Assembly: GCF_008710095.1 (NCBI RefSeq)
Contig: NZ_VYKJ01000001.1
Span: 682,001-746,000, forward strand
Reading direction: 5' to 3'
Length of the DNA: 64,000 bases
Source: Affinibrenneria salicis
Lineage (GTDB): Bacteria; Pseudomonadota; Gammaproteobacteria; Enterobacterales; Enterobacteriaceae
In this document: positions 36,154 to 45,368 of the stretch, in pieces
Numbering within the stretch: position 1 is the stretch's first letter
How the letters are laid out: each line of letters starts with the position of its first letter
Notes under the pieces: generated by a model
The model's input: only the letters and a program-made list of their open reading frames with translations
What the model was told of the DNA's origin: nothing
The model's database searches: none
Program-made: the position numbers and the translations under genes

Positions 36154-37050
36154 TTACTCTTCTGATTTCAGCATATTACGCATCATATGGATCATGTTCA
36201 TGATCACAGCCGAGTGCTCATGCTTGCGCCAGATCAGCGCGATTTGCGTCGTCAGCTGATTGTTTTCGATATCGTGGTAGGTCAGGTTGCCCGGCTGAAT
36301 GAAATGCAGCGAGCGCGGGATGATGGTAATGCCAAAGCCGGCTGAAACCATACCGATGGCCGAGGTCATCTGCGGTGCCTGCTGACTCATGATCGGTTCA
36401 TAACCGGCTTCATAGCAGGAAAGCATGATCATGTCATACAGACCGGGGCTGACTTCCCGCGGGAAAATGATCAGCGGCTCTTGCTGCAGTTCGCTCAGAT
36501 GAATGCTTTGTTTCCGTTGTAAAGGGTGGCCGGCGGGAATAACCAGCTGCATCGATTCCTCGACCAGTATCTCACTGTTGAACTCACGGCTGGCGCTGCA
36601 CGGCAGCCGGACGAACGCCACATCCAGACTCTGGTTGTGCAGGCCGGACATCAGCACGGGCATATTCTCCTCCTGCGGCCGTAAAGTAACATGAGGATAA
36701 CGCTGCCGGTAGGCGTGCAGCAGTTTCAATACCGCGGGATGAAAGGACGCCGAGCAGGAGAAACCGACGTTAAGATTGCCGCTCTCGCCGCGCGCGATGC
36801 TGCGCGCTCTGTCGACCGCCGTGTCGATAAGTTGCAGGATCTGGCTGGCATCCTGATACAAAACCTCGCCAGCCGCCGTCATTTCCACGCCGCGCGTGAG
36901 CCGTCTGAACAGCGGCGTGCCGATCTCCCGCTCCAGCTTCTGAATTTGCTGGCTGAGCGGCGGCTGAGATATACCCAGGTTTTCCGCCGCTCGCGTGAAG
37001 TGCCGGGCCGAAGCTACCGCAATGAAGTAGCGCAGATAACGTAGTTCCAT
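36154..37050 (-). CDS. budR: LysR-type regulator of acetoin synthesis BudR/AlsR
   Basis: A 298-residue LysR protein: helix-turn-helix MELRYLRYFIAVASARHFTRAAENLGISQPPLSQQIQKLE, then an effector domain from about residue 90 (GNLNVGFSCSASFHPAVLKLLHAYRQRYP). It is divergent from budA, the standard location of the activator of the acetoin operon, which responds to acetate in Klebsiella and Serratia. The 117-base interval to budA should hold its binding sites. The assignment rests on context plus family resemblance. Confidence 0.88.
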   Translation of the reverse strand: MELRYLRYFIAVASARHFTRAAENLGISQPPLSQQIQKLEREIGTPLFRRLTRGVEMTAAGEVLYQDASQILQLIDTAVDRARSIARGESGNLNVGFSCSASFHPAVLKLLHAYRQRYPHVTLRPQEENMPVLMSGLHNQSLDVAFVRLPCSASREFNSEILVEESMQLVIPAGHPLQRKQSIHLSELQQEPLIIFPREVSPGLYDMIMLSCYEAGYEPIMSQQAPQMTSAIGMVSAGFGITIIPRSLHFIQPGNLTYHDIENNQLTTQIALIWRKHEHSAVIMNMIHMMRNMLKSEE

Positions 37051-37167
37051 ATTTTTTTGATCTCAAAGTCGCGACCTTTCTATATTGGAACTTCACTGCT
37101 TCTGGCGTCAATCTAATAGCTACATATTAATAAACTTTATGTTTGAGATGTCCCGGAGGTAGTCAGT

Positions 37168-37950
37168 ATGTGTGAACATCTTCATACGAACTCATGCGTC
37201 GATGAAATCATAAAACTGGTCAAAGATCAGCAGGAACAGGATGCGGAAAGTGTCATTTATCAAACCTCGCTGATGAGCGGGTTGATCAGCGGCGTTTATG
37301 AAGGTCCAACAACCATGGCCGACTTGCTGAAACACGGCGATTTCGGGATCGGGACTTTTAATGATTTAGATGGCGAACTGGTCGCCATGAACAGCAAAAT
37401 TTTCCAGCTGCGCGGCGACGGCAGCGCCCGGGCCGCTCATCCCGAGCAAAAGACGCCGTTTGCGGTGATGACGTTCTTCCGTCCCACGGAGGAAATTTTG
37501 TTTGAGCGCCAGACCGATCGCGCCAGTATTCACAAGAAGATTGATGAAATCGTCGGCACCGACAACTTGTTTTGCGCGTTGCGTATTGACGGCAAGTTCG
37601 GCTATGTGGAAACCCGCACGGTTCCTCGTCAGGAACGCCCGTATAAACCCATGCTGGAAGCGATAGCCGAGCAGCCCACGTTCCATTTTGAACATCGCGA
37701 CGGCGCCATTATCGGCTTCCGCAGCCCGGCTTATACCCAGGGTATTAATGTTGCTGGTTACCACGAACATTTTATCACCGACGATCGCACCGGCGGTGGA
37801 CACGTTCTGGATTACCAGCTTGAAGAAGGCAAGGTGACCTTTGGCGTTATCGCCAAACTGATTATCGATTTGCCGCAGGACAGTGATTTTCTCAGCGCCA
37901 ATCTGTCTCCCGACAACCTCAGCAGCATCATCCGTTCGGCTGAAAGTTAA
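37168..37950 (+). CDS. budA: Alpha-acetolactate decarboxylase
   Basis: BudA converts acetolactate to acetoin in the cytoplasm, diverting pyruvate from acid formation. The 260-residue protein has the zinc-ligand pattern His199-x-His201 with His212 (YHEHFITDDRTGGGH), the 2/11 spacing known for this enzyme. Other conserved segments are DFGIGTFNDLDGEL near residue 70 and the Glu/Arg segment VETRTVPRQ. GGAGG precedes the ATG. budB follows after 45 bases; budR is divergent. Confidence 0.95.
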   Translation: MCEHLHTNSCVDEIIKLVKDQQEQDAESVIYQTSLMSGLISGVYEGPTTMADLLKHGDFGIGTFNDLDGELVAMNSKIFQLRGDGSARAAHPEQKTPFAVMTFFRPTEEILFERQTDRASIHKKIDEIVGTDNLFCALRIDGKFGYVETRTVPRQERPYKPMLEAIAEQPTFHFEHRDGAIIGFRSPAYTQGINVAGYHEHFITDDRTGGGHVLDYQLEEGKVTFGVIAKLIIDLPQDSDFLSANLSPDNLSSIIRSAES

Positions 37951-37995
37951 TAGCCAGAGATCACCGACAGCCATTAAATGTAAGGGGGATATATT

Positions 37996-39675
37996 ATGGA
38001 AAATGAATCAGGTAAACAAAACTGGAATAGTGGTGCGGAGCTGATTGTAAAGCATCTGGAACAGCAGGGCGTGAAGTATGTTTTTGGTATCCCGGGGGCG
38101 AAAGTCGACCGCGTATTCGATGCGCTGGTTGATTCGTCGATCGAGACCGTTCCGGTGCGCCATGAGGCGAACGGCGCCTTTATGGCGGCGGCGATAGGGC
38201 GTATTACCGGTAAGGCCGGCGTAACGCTGGTGACCTCGGGACCGGGTTGTTCCAATCTGGTCACCGGTCTGGCGACGGCGACCTATGAAGGTGACCCGGT
38301 TGTGGCGCTGGGCGGCGCGGTTAAACGCGCGGACAGACTGAAATTGACTCACCAGAGCCTGGATACGGTCAGTCTGTTTCAGCCTGTGACTAAATACAGC
38401 GCGGAAATCGGCGCGTCTTCCGCCATTTCGGAAGTGATGGCGAACGCGTTCCGCGCCGCGGAATTCGGCCGTCCGGGCGCTTCGTTTATCAGTTTGCCGC
38501 AGGATATCGTCAATGATCCGGTCACCAGCCAGATTCTGGCGACGCCGTACCTGCCGTCGGTCAACGGCGCGCCGCATGCCGATATCGTGTCGCTCGGTCA
38601 GATGATTGAACGCGCTAAAAATCCGATTCTGCTGCTGGGCCTGATGGCCAGCCAGCCGAAGAGTGCCGAGGCGATACGCCGTTTACTGCGCCGCAGCCAG
38701 TTACCGGTAACCAGCACCTATCAGGCGGCGGGCGTGGTCGATCAGCAGCATTTCGATCACTTTGCCGGCCGAGTCGGGTTGTTTAACAACCAGGCTGGCG
38801 ATAAGCTGTTACAGCAGGCGGACCTGATTATTACCGTGGGATACAGCCCGGTCGAATATGATCCCGCTTTGTGGAACAACGGTAAAGCCACGCTGGTGCA
38901 CATCGATATCGTGCCGGCGGAGATTGATAGCGCCTACCGCCCGGCTCGCGAACTGATTGGCGATATCGAAACAACCATCAACCAGCTGACCGACTGTATC
39001 AGCCATCCGGTGACGCTGTCCGACAAGGCACAGCAGGTACTGGAAGATCGCACCAAACAGCGCCACGATCTGGCGACGCGCGCGGTGAATATGCGTGGTT
39101 TCGCGATTCACCCGTTGCGCCTGGTGCGCGCCATGCAGGATATCGTCAACAGCGATGTGACGCTGTGCGTCGATATGGGCAGTTTCCATATCTGGCTGGC
39201 GCGTTATCTGTACAGCTTCCGCGCGCGGCAGATTCTGATGACCAACGGTCAGCAGACCATGGGCGTGGCGTTGCCGTGGGCCATTGGCGCGGCGCTGGTT
39301 CATCCTAACCAGAAAGTGGTTTCGGTTTCCGGCGACGGCGGCTTTATGCAGTCCAGCATGGAGCTGGAAACGGCGATTCGCCTGAAGTGCAACCTGCTGC
39401 ATATCATCTGGGTGGATAACGCCTATAACATGGTTGAAATTCAGGAAGAGAAAAAATATCACCGTTCCTCCGGGGTGAAATTCGGTCCGATCGACTTTAA
39501 GGCGTATGCCGAAGCCTTCGGCGCGAAGGGATTCGCGGTAACCAATGCCGAAGAACTGGAAAGCAAACTCCGTGCGGCCATGGACGTGCAGGGGCCGGCC
39601 GTTATCGCTATTCCTGTTGATTATTCGGATAATTATCGCCTGATGGAAGAACTGAATATCAGCCAGCTGTTCTGA
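37996..39675 (+). CDS. budB: Catabolic acetolactate synthase
   Basis: BudB condenses two pyruvates to acetolactate with thiamine diphosphate, without FAD and without a regulatory subunit. The 559-residue protein has catalytic Glu57 ([13 protein letters not shown]), the thiamine diphosphate/Mg motif beginning GDG at 446-448 ([16 protein letters not shown]) and ending with [10 protein letters not shown]. No ilvN-like gene follows, and the context with budA marks it as the catabolic enzyme. No budC (butanediol dehydrogenase) is present in the window; the next gene is fhuF. Confidence 0.95.
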   Translation: MENESGKQNWNSGAELIVKHLEQQGVKYVFGIPGAKVDRVFDALVDSSIETVPVRHEANGAFMAAAIGRITGKAGVTLVTSGPGCSNLVTGLATATYEGDPVVALGGAVKRADRLKLTHQSLDTVSLFQPVTKYSAEIGASSAISEVMANAFRAAEFGRPGASFISLPQDIVNDPVTSQILATPYLPSVNGAPHADIVSLGQMIERAKNPILLLGLMASQPKSAEAIRRLLRRSQLPVTSTYQAAGVVDQQHFDHFAGRVGLFNNQAGDKLLQQADLIITVGYSPVEYDPALWNNGKATLVHIDIVPAEIDSAYRPARELIGDIETTINQLTDCISHPVTLSDKAQQVLEDRTKQRHDLATRAVNMRGFAIHPLRLVRAMQDIVNSDVTLCVDMGSFHIWLARYLYSFRARQILMTNGQQTMGVALPWAIGAALVHPNQKVVSVSGDGGFMQSSMELETAIRLKCNLLHIIWVDNAYNMVEIQEEKKYHRSSGVKFGPIDFKAYAEAFGAKGFAVTNAEELESKLRAAMDVQGPAVIAIPVDYSDNYRLMEELNISQLF

Positions 39676-39753
39676 TCCTGCCCGTCTCCGGCAGTGAGGG
39701 GGGCGGCAACGCCGGCGCGGAGTTTGTCTCCGCCGCCAAACATCGATAATATT

Positions 39754-39772
39754 GACAATAATTATCATTGTC
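39754..39772 (+). promoter_or_regulatory. Fur box of fhuF
   Basis: GACAATAATTATCATTGTC matches the Fur consensus at 15 of 19 positions and is itself nearly palindromic. It lies 37 bases before the fhuF ATG, consistent with the known iron repression of fhuF in E. coli. Confidence 0.75.
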
Positions 39773-39809
39773 ATTCTTATCAGGGCGCGGCGCTTGCCGG
39801 AACCTCTCA

Positions 39810-40598
39810 ATGCCGACAGTTAATACGATTATCACGCCAGGCGAACAAGATGCGCATAGCGACGTCGGGTCGCTGGCGCAGGCGTTGCATGATGTGCTGG
39901 CCCGATATCGGCCGCACTGCCTGGAGACGGTTCGTTTTGGCTCTGCGCCTCCCGCAGGGAGTATGACGCTCGCCGAGTGGTCATCCCCTGCGTTTTTTTC
40001 CGATTTGATCCGGCGCTACGGCGACGATATCTACCGTCTGCAGCCGCAGGCTGCGCGCGAGGAAAAACCATTACAGGCGCTGTGGGCGCAGTGGTATTTT
40101 GGTTTGCTGGTGCCGCCGCTGATGCTGACCGCCTTGCTGTATCCGCTGATGGCGGATTATTCATCTGAACGTATTCACGTTGCTTTTCATCAAACCGGCC
40201 GGCCGGCGCACTTCTTTATCGAGACGCAGGCGCAGACGGCCGAAGATGACGCCGTATGGCGTCTGGTCAGGCTGCTGCGCCAGCATCTTATCCCGGTGGT
40301 CAATACTCTCGACGGTTTTGGCGTGCTGAACGCAAAGCTGGCGTGGAATAACAACGGCTATTTGATGCACTGGCTGCTGGACGATATCGCCGCGTTGCTG
40401 CCGCCGGGCGCGCCGACCGCCATCGGCCGGGCGCTGTTTCTGACGCCGACGCTGCCGGACGGCGCGGATAATCCCTTGTTTCGCACCGTCATTCCGCGTA
40501 ATGATAAGCTGGAGCGTCGCAGTTGCTGTCAGCGTTATCGTCTGCCTGACGTGGCGCGCTGCCGCGACTGTACGCTTAACCGGGGAGAGGGGGGATAG
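39810..40598 (+). CDS. fhuF: Siderophore-iron reductase FhuF
   Basis: FhuF is a cytoplasmic [2Fe-2S] protein that reduces iron in hydroxamate siderophores to release it. The C-terminal cluster ligands are intact: Cys239, Cys240, Cys251 and Cys254 in CC-x10-C-x2-C (RSCCQRYRLPDVARCRDC). Also conserved are MTLAEWSSP, LQALWAQWYFGLLVPPLML and DNPLFRTV. With the ATG at 39810 the protein is 262 residues, the E. coli length; an earlier TTG would begin inside the Fur box. It lies near the leucine tRNAs and rsmC, as in E. coli. Confidence 0.95.
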   Translation: MPTVNTIITPGEQDAHSDVGSLAQALHDVLARYRPHCLETVRFGSAPPAGSMTLAEWSSPAFFSDLIRRYGDDIYRLQPQAAREEKPLQALWAQWYFGLLVPPLMLTALLYPLMADYSSERIHVAFHQTGRPAHFFIETQAQTAEDDAVWRLVRLLRQHLIPVVNTLDGFGVLNAKLAWNNNGYLMHWLLDDIAALLPPGAPTAIGRALFLTPTLPDGADNPLFRTVIPRNDKLERRSCCQRYRLPDVARCRDCTLNRGEGG

Positions 40599-40671
40599 AC
40601 GGCGTCTGGCGCCGCGCGGATGAAGCGCGCCTTCTTCTTCTCTTGTGATCGCCGCAATACAGGTAACAACC

Positions 40672-42129
40672 ATGTTGACCCGGACCGTCAAACGCACCAT
40701 TAAACGCGTCATCGCGCTGACCGCCGTCGCGGCGCTGACGCTGCTGGTTATTCGTGTTTATGACAGCGGACGCGGCCCGGCGCTCTCTCCATGGCATACC
40801 TGGGTGCCGGAGGAAATGTCGGACGCGCGTCTGGATAAGGCCGACTGGCCGACGTGGCTCGCCGCGGAGGCGCAGCTCTTTCGCGAAACGGACCGCCATG
40901 TCACCCAGCTGCTGGATGAGGAAGACCGCCAGCCGGCCAACCGTTATTTCGCCGACAGCCCGCTGTATCCAGGCAAATTCCAGCATGACTGGAACCGCTC
41001 ATATGAGTTGCTGCCGGACGGTAAGGTGAAAGGCGCGGTAGTGCTGCTGCATGGCCTGACCGATTCGCCTTATAGCCTGCGCCATCTCGCCGAGAGCTAT
41101 CGTCGGCGCGGTTTCGTGGCGGTGGGCATTCGTTTGCCGGCGCACGGCACGGTGCCGGGCGCGCTGACCGATGTGCGCTGGCAGACATGGATGGCGGCGA
41201 CCCGACTGGCGGTACGCGAAGCCCGGCGCCATCTGACCGATTCGGCGCAGCCGCTGCATTTGGTGGGGTTCTCCAACGGCGGCGCGCTGGCGCTGAAATA
41301 TGCGCTGGATGCGCAGGACGATCCCTCGCTGGCGCGGCCGGACCAACTGGTCCTGATTTCTCCGATGATCGGCGTGACCAGCTACGCCCGTTTTGCCGGT
41401 CTGGCCGGGCTGCCGGCCGTTTTCCCTGCGTTTGCCAAATCGGCCTGGCTTAGTATCCTGCCGGAGTTCAACCCGTTCAAATATAACTCTTTTCCGGTTA
41501 ACGGCGCGCGTCAGTCGTGGCTGTTGACCCATGAACTGCAGCAGCAGCTCAGCCGCAAAGCGCAGGCGAATGGTCTGGCGACGCTGGCGCCGGTGCTCAC
41601 CTTCCAGTCGGTGATGGATTACACGGTCAGTACCCGGGCGGTGATCGCCTCGTTCTATAATCTGTTGCCGAAGAACGGCAGCCAAATTGTTCTGTTCGAC
41701 ATTAACCGCACCGTCAACTTTGGCCCGCTGCTGCGGCCAGCCGCCCTGGCGGCCATCGGTCAGTTATTGCCGCCGCCGCCGCGTAATTATGAGACGACGG
41801 TAATCACCAACGAATCACCATCCAGCGCCCGCGCGCTGGCTTACGATGTGCCGGCCGGGTCAAGCCAGCAAACGTCGCGCCTGCTGGGTATGGATTATCC
41901 GCCCGATGTCTACTCTCTGTCGCACGTCGCGCTGCCTTTTCCGGATTCGGATTCGCTCTACGGTCGTTTTGCGCAAAATCCGCGCGAGTTCGGCTTCCCG
42001 CTCGGACAGATAGCCGCCAGGGGAGAACGCTCGGTGCTGGTGGTCGATCTGGATACCTTACTGCGCCTGTCGTCCAATCCGTTCTTTCCCTATCTGCGGC
42101 AGCGCATTGAGGAAAAAATACCGCAGTGA
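40672..42129 (+). CDS. Membrane-anchored alpha/beta hydrolase (lipase/esterase-like)
   Basis: The 485-residue protein has an N-terminal membrane anchor (VIALTAVAALTLLVIRV, about 13-29) and an alpha/beta hydrolase domain: oxyanion region VVLLHGLTDSPYSLRHLAE, nucleophile elbow GFSNGGALAL and a probable catalytic His in SLSHVALPFP. The catalytic part should face the periplasm. It starts 73 bases after fhuF with no terminator between, so it may share the Fur-controlled transcript. The start ATG 40672 is chosen over GTG 40645 because it gives a normal anchor. Function unknown; it could be a lysophospholipase or a siderophore esterase. Confidence 0.8.
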   Translation: MLTRTVKRTIKRVIALTAVAALTLLVIRVYDSGRGPALSPWHTWVPEEMSDARLDKADWPTWLAAEAQLFRETDRHVTQLLDEEDRQPANRYFADSPLYPGKFQHDWNRSYELLPDGKVKGAVVLLHGLTDSPYSLRHLAESYRRRGFVAVGIRLPAHGTVPGALTDVRWQTWMAATRLAVREARRHLTDSAQPLHLVGFSNGGALALKYALDAQDDPSLARPDQLVLISPMIGVTSYARFAGLAGLPAVFPAFAKSAWLSILPEFNPFKYNSFPVNGARQSWLLTHELQQQLSRKAQANGLATLAPVLTFQSVMDYTVSTRAVIASFYNLLPKNGSQIVLFDINRTVNFGPLLRPAALAAIGQLLPPPPRNYETTVITNESPSSARALAYDVPAGSSQQTSRLLGMDYPPDVYSLSHVALPFPDSDSLYGRFAQNPREFGFPLGQIAARGERSVLVVDLDTLLRLSSNPFFPYLRQRIEEKIPQ

Positions 42130-42435
42130 GCGGATGAAAATGGCGTGCGATCAGACGCAGCCATAGCAGACCGCTCTAAACCTTCCGCATCGCCGCGTGG
42201 CGTAAAACACGATCGCCAGGCATGGCCGACAGCGCGATCTCAGTCGTGAAGGCCGCAGCGTTAGCGCTGGGCATTCTTTCTTCGCCGTGGCCGCCGGGCC
42301 GCAGCAGACGTCTCCGGCGGACGGTTTCCCGATCAGCATAAAGGCCACTGACATTTTTTGTCAGTGGCCTTTGTTACGATCCGAATTTACACGCCAACGC
42401 GATCCGCGCGATCGCATATTGAAAAGGACACGCCA
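42130..42435. other. Intergenic stretch with a strong hairpin
   Basis: These 306 bases hold no supported gene. The main feature is AAAGGCCACTGACA / TGTCAGTGGCCTTT (42340-42353 and 42359-42372), a perfect 14-bp stem with a five-T loop. It looks like a terminator for the hydrolase transcript, or for antisense transcription, but a U run after the stem is short (TTTG). Confidence 0.6.
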
Positions 42436-43008
42436 GTGATACGCGCCATTACTATTCTTAGCGAAAATTTTTCCGATTGGGAAACCGCCCTGATCAATTC
42501 GGCCGGCCGCGGCTATTATGGTTTCGAGACTCGTTTCGCCGCCCCTGACGGTCGCCCGGTCCTATCCTCCGGCGGCATGATGGTTACTCCACAACTGGCG
42601 ATTGAGGATATTCAACTTGATGATCTCGACCTGCTGATGGTATGCGGCGGCACCGTCTGGCGTACCGACCAGGCGCCGGATATTACCGGACTGGTGAGTT
42701 CGGCTCATCACAGGAACATCATCGTCGCGGGTATTTGCGACGGTACGCGGGTGCTGGCGCAGGCGGGCGTGCTCGACAACGTCCGCCACACCTCTAATTC
42801 GGCGGAAAACCTGGCGGAACTGCATTATCGGGGCGCCGCTTACTATCAGGATGTTCCCTGGGCGGTGGCCGATCGGCGTGTCATCACCGCGCCCGGCAGC
42901 GCGCCGGTCAGCTTCATGGCCGAAATCTTGCGCGAGCTGGGAAGCCGCGACGAAAACCTCAAAACCTGGCTGGCGATGCACGCCGCCGAACATAGCAGGA
43001 CGGCCTGA
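42436..43008 (+). CDS. DJ-1/PfpI-family class I amidotransferase-like protein
   Basis: A 190-residue protein with the DJ-1/PfpI fold: AITILSENFSDWETALI at the N-terminus, DLDLLMVCGGTVWR, and the elbow AGICDGTRVLAQAGVL where Cys is the expected nucleophile in the AxCxG motif. Members include deglycase-like, chaperone-like and isonitrile hydratase enzymes. The GTG start at 42436 has AAGGA eight bases upstream and begins at the conserved first strand; the upstream in-frame ATG at 42358 lies inside the hairpin. Function unknown, and it is a single-gene unit. Confidence 0.85.
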   Translation: MIRAITILSENFSDWETALINSAGRGYYGFETRFAAPDGRPVLSSGGMMVTPQLAIEDIQLDDLDLLMVCGGTVWRTDQAPDITGLVSSAHHRNIIVAGICDGTRVLAQAGVLDNVRHTSNSAENLAELHYRGAAYYQDVPWAVADRRVITAPGSAPVSFMAEILRELGSRDENLKTWLAMHAAEHSRTA

Positions 43009-43483
43009 AGCGCCGGCCGACTCGTTTCCCTGACTGAGCGCGCGGTTGCTGCGCGCGCCTGCCCGCCGCTTGCATCTTTTGCCTCTCGCGCTAAACCTTA
43101 TCAGAGCGGGCCGCTTATTCCGGCGCAGCCGTGCGTCCATCGCGGTCTGATAATTGAAAAAAACTAATTTCGCTCGGCTATTCGCATTACTTTAACTAAT
43201 GATTTGTGTTTTTTATTAGGAGGGTAACTTCTGGTTTTTATCAACCAATCTGGATTAAAAGTCTTCTATATTTATTTGTTGTGAATTTTATTCTGATATA
43301 TGTGTTTTTAATGAATTTAATGACTATGGCGTTAATTGGTCTATTAATTTAACTATATATTTTATCTTATGACTAAGGTTGTGGTTAGCGGCTAATTTCG
43401 GTGGTAAGTTCAGTTTATGGGCAACCTCTGTGTCTCTGGTTTTATCTCAGGTTCTTAGCGAATAACAAAGAGGGAACGGAACA
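43009..43483 (+). promoter_or_regulatory. gcvTHP control region
   Basis: The interval is GC-rich for its first 130 bases and strongly AT-rich from about 43150 to 43380. CTAAT, the core recognised by GcvA, occurs at 43164-43168, 43196-43200 and 43392-43396. The AT-rich segment suits Lrp binding and DNA bending, as at the E. coli gcv promoter. No glycine riboswitch structure was recognised. A clear Shine-Dalgarno (AGAGGGA) precedes gcvT. Confidence 0.55.
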
Positions 43484-44581
43484 ATGGCAAAGCAAACCCC
43501 GCTGTATCAGCAGCATCTGGCCGATGGCGCCAGAATGGTGGATTTCCATGGCTGGATGATGCCGCTGCACTATGGATCGCAACTGGATGAGCATCACGCG
43601 GTGCGGCGGAACGCCGGGATGTTTGACGTTTCCCATATGACGATTGTCGATCTGCACGGCGTGCGCACGCGTGAATTTCTGCGCTATCTGCTGGCGAACG
43701 ACGTCGCCCGTCTGACCCAGCCGGGTAAAGCGCTTTACACCGGTATGTTGAACGCCTCCGGTGGCGTAATCGACGATCTTATCGTTTACTTTCTGACGGA
43801 GGATCATTTCCGTCTGGTAGTGAACTCCGCGACGCGAGAAAAAGATCTGGCCTGGATCGTGGAACATGCGCAGCCGTTTCTGGTGGAGGTGCGTGAACGT
43901 GACGATTTGGCGCTGATCGCGGTGCAGGGGCCGCAGGCGCAGGCAAAGGTGCGGCGGGTGTTGAGCGAAGCGCAGCGGCAACTGGTCGAGGGGATGAAGC
44001 CGTTCTTTGGCGTGCAGGCCGGCGAGTGGTTTATCGCGACCACCGGCTATACCGGCGAGGCCGGTTATGAGATCGCGCTGCCGCAGGAGCAGGCGGCGGA
44101 CCTATGGCGGCGTCTGCGGGCCGAAGGCGTACAGCCCTGTGGGCTCGGCGCGCGCGATACGCTGCGCCTGGAGGCCGGCATGAATCTCTATGGTCAGGAT
44201 ATGGATGAGATGACGTCGCCGCTGGCGGCCAATATGGGCTGGACCATCGCCTGGCAGCCGGAAGAGCGCGACTTTATCGGCCGGGAGGCGCTGACGGTGC
44301 AGCGCGACAAGGGCACGCAACAGCTGGTGGGGCTGGTGATGACGGGAAAGGGCGTGCTGCGCAACGGTCAGCCGGTGCGTTTTACCGACGACGCCGGCGA
44401 GCTGCAGCAGGGAGTGATCACCAGCGGATCCTTTTCGCCGGTACTGGGCGTGAGCATCGCGCTGGCGCGCGTACCGGCGGGGATAGGCGATCGCGCCATG
44501 GTGCAGATCCGTAACCGCGAGATCCCGGTTAAGGTGACCCGGCCGGGATTTGTCCGCGCGGGTAAACCCGTCTTTGAGTAA
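43484..44581 (+). CDS. gcvT: Glycine cleavage system T protein (aminomethyltransferase)
   Basis: GcvT takes the aminomethyl group from lipoylated GcvH and transfers the methylene to tetrahydrofolate, releasing ammonia. The 365-residue protein shows [39 protein letters not shown], the folate-site Asp region [13 protein letters not shown] and [14 protein letters not shown]. It is the first gene of gcvTHP; gcvH starts 28 bases after its stop. In E. coli ubiI and ubiH lie upstream, but here the neighbour is the DJ-1-like gene. Confidence 0.97.
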   Translation: MAKQTPLYQQHLADGARMVDFHGWMMPLHYGSQLDEHHAVRRNAGMFDVSHMTIVDLHGVRTREFLRYLLANDVARLTQPGKALYTGMLNASGGVIDDLIVYFLTEDHFRLVVNSATREKDLAWIVEHAQPFLVEVRERDDLALIAVQGPQAQAKVRRVLSEAQRQLVEGMKPFFGVQAGEWFIATTGYTGEAGYEIALPQEQAADLWRRLRAEGVQPCGLGARDTLRLEAGMNLYGQDMDEMTSPLAANMGWTIAWQPEERDFIGREALTVQRDKGTQQLVGLVMTGKGVLRNGQPVRFTDDAGELQQGVITSGSFSPVLGVSIALARVPAGIGDRAMVQIRNREIPVKVTRPGFVRAGKPVFE

Positions 44582-44609
44582 CAATCTTTGGTGAATGGAG
44601 AGGTCAGCG

Positions 44610-45011
44610 ATGAGCAATGTTCCGGCAGAACTAAAATATACGGCATCACATGAATGGGTGCAGGATGAAGGCGACGGCATATACAGCATTGGGATCACCG
44701 AACATGCGCAGGAGCTTCTCGGCGATATGGTGTTTATCGATCTGCCGGAAGTGGGCGCCTTGTTCAACGCCGGCGATGAATGCGCGGTGGCCGAGTCGGT
44801 GAAAGCCGCATCGGATATCTATGCGCCGATCGGCGGAGAGGTGGTGGAAATTAACGAGGAACTGGAGAACGCGCCCGAACTGGTTAACAGCGCGCCCTAT
44901 GCGGAAGGATGGCTGTTTCGCATCAGAGCGGCCGATGAAACCGAACTCAATGATTTGCTGGACGCCGAAAGCTATCAGGCCTCGCTGGAAGATGACGACG
45001 CCGAAGAATAG
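44610..45011 (+). CDS. gcvH: Glycine cleavage system H protein (lipoyl carrier)
   Basis: GcvH carries the aminomethyl intermediate on a lipoyl lysine between GcvP, GcvT and Lpd. The lipoylated residue is Lys65 in [15 protein letters not shown], the E. coli number. With the ATG at 44610 ([17 protein letters not shown]) the protein is 133 residues, four longer than E. coli at an acidic C-terminus ([10 protein letters not shown]). AGAGG precedes the start. The gap to gcvP is unusually long. Confidence 0.97.
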   Translation: MSNVPAELKYTASHEWVQDEGDGIYSIGITEHAQELLGDMVFIDLPEVGALFNAGDECAVAESVKAASDIYAPIGGEVVEINEELENAPELVNSAPYAEGWLFRIRAADETELNDLLDAESYQASLEDDDAEE

Positions 45012-45368
45012 ACGGGCCGCGGGCGGCGAGCGCTTGTCTCTGCCGTGTTAATGCCATATCGAGGTTGCCGACCGCTGCGCCCGGCACGGGCGCAGCGAGG
45101 AGCTGTCCCGCTTTGCGAACCTGCGCGCGCGTTATTCAAATTTTCGCCCGGCAAATTTGTCGACGGTTGATGCCGCTGCGACCCCGCACTGCGCTGTCCC
45201 TGATAACAAGCCTGGTCGGCGGCCTGATATCGTGCGTGTTTCGATCGGCCTGACCGCGATCTGACGCCCGCGTCAATCACGTTAAGCGACCCGCATCGGC
45301 CTGTGCTCAGGCAGAGCGCCGTATCCGGGTTCCCCGTAGTTTCGCTTTAAATGCAGGAAATAGCCGTA
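45012..45368 (+). other. Long gcvH-gcvP intergenic spacer with hairpin
   Basis: A 357-base spacer inside the gcv operon, about three times the E. coli spacing as I remember it. It contains CGCTGCGCCCG / CGGGCGCAGCG (45073-45083 and 45087-45097), an 11-bp stem with a three-base loop and no U run. No gene is supported; short open frames lack coding character. It could be an mRNA-processing or attenuation site, or hold a secondary promoter for gcvP. Confidence 0.5.

Noticed and set aside
43009..43483. Possible glycine riboswitch before gcvT
   Set aside because: No tandem aptamer pattern was seen, and enterobacterial gcv operons are controlled by GcvA, GcvR and Lrp.
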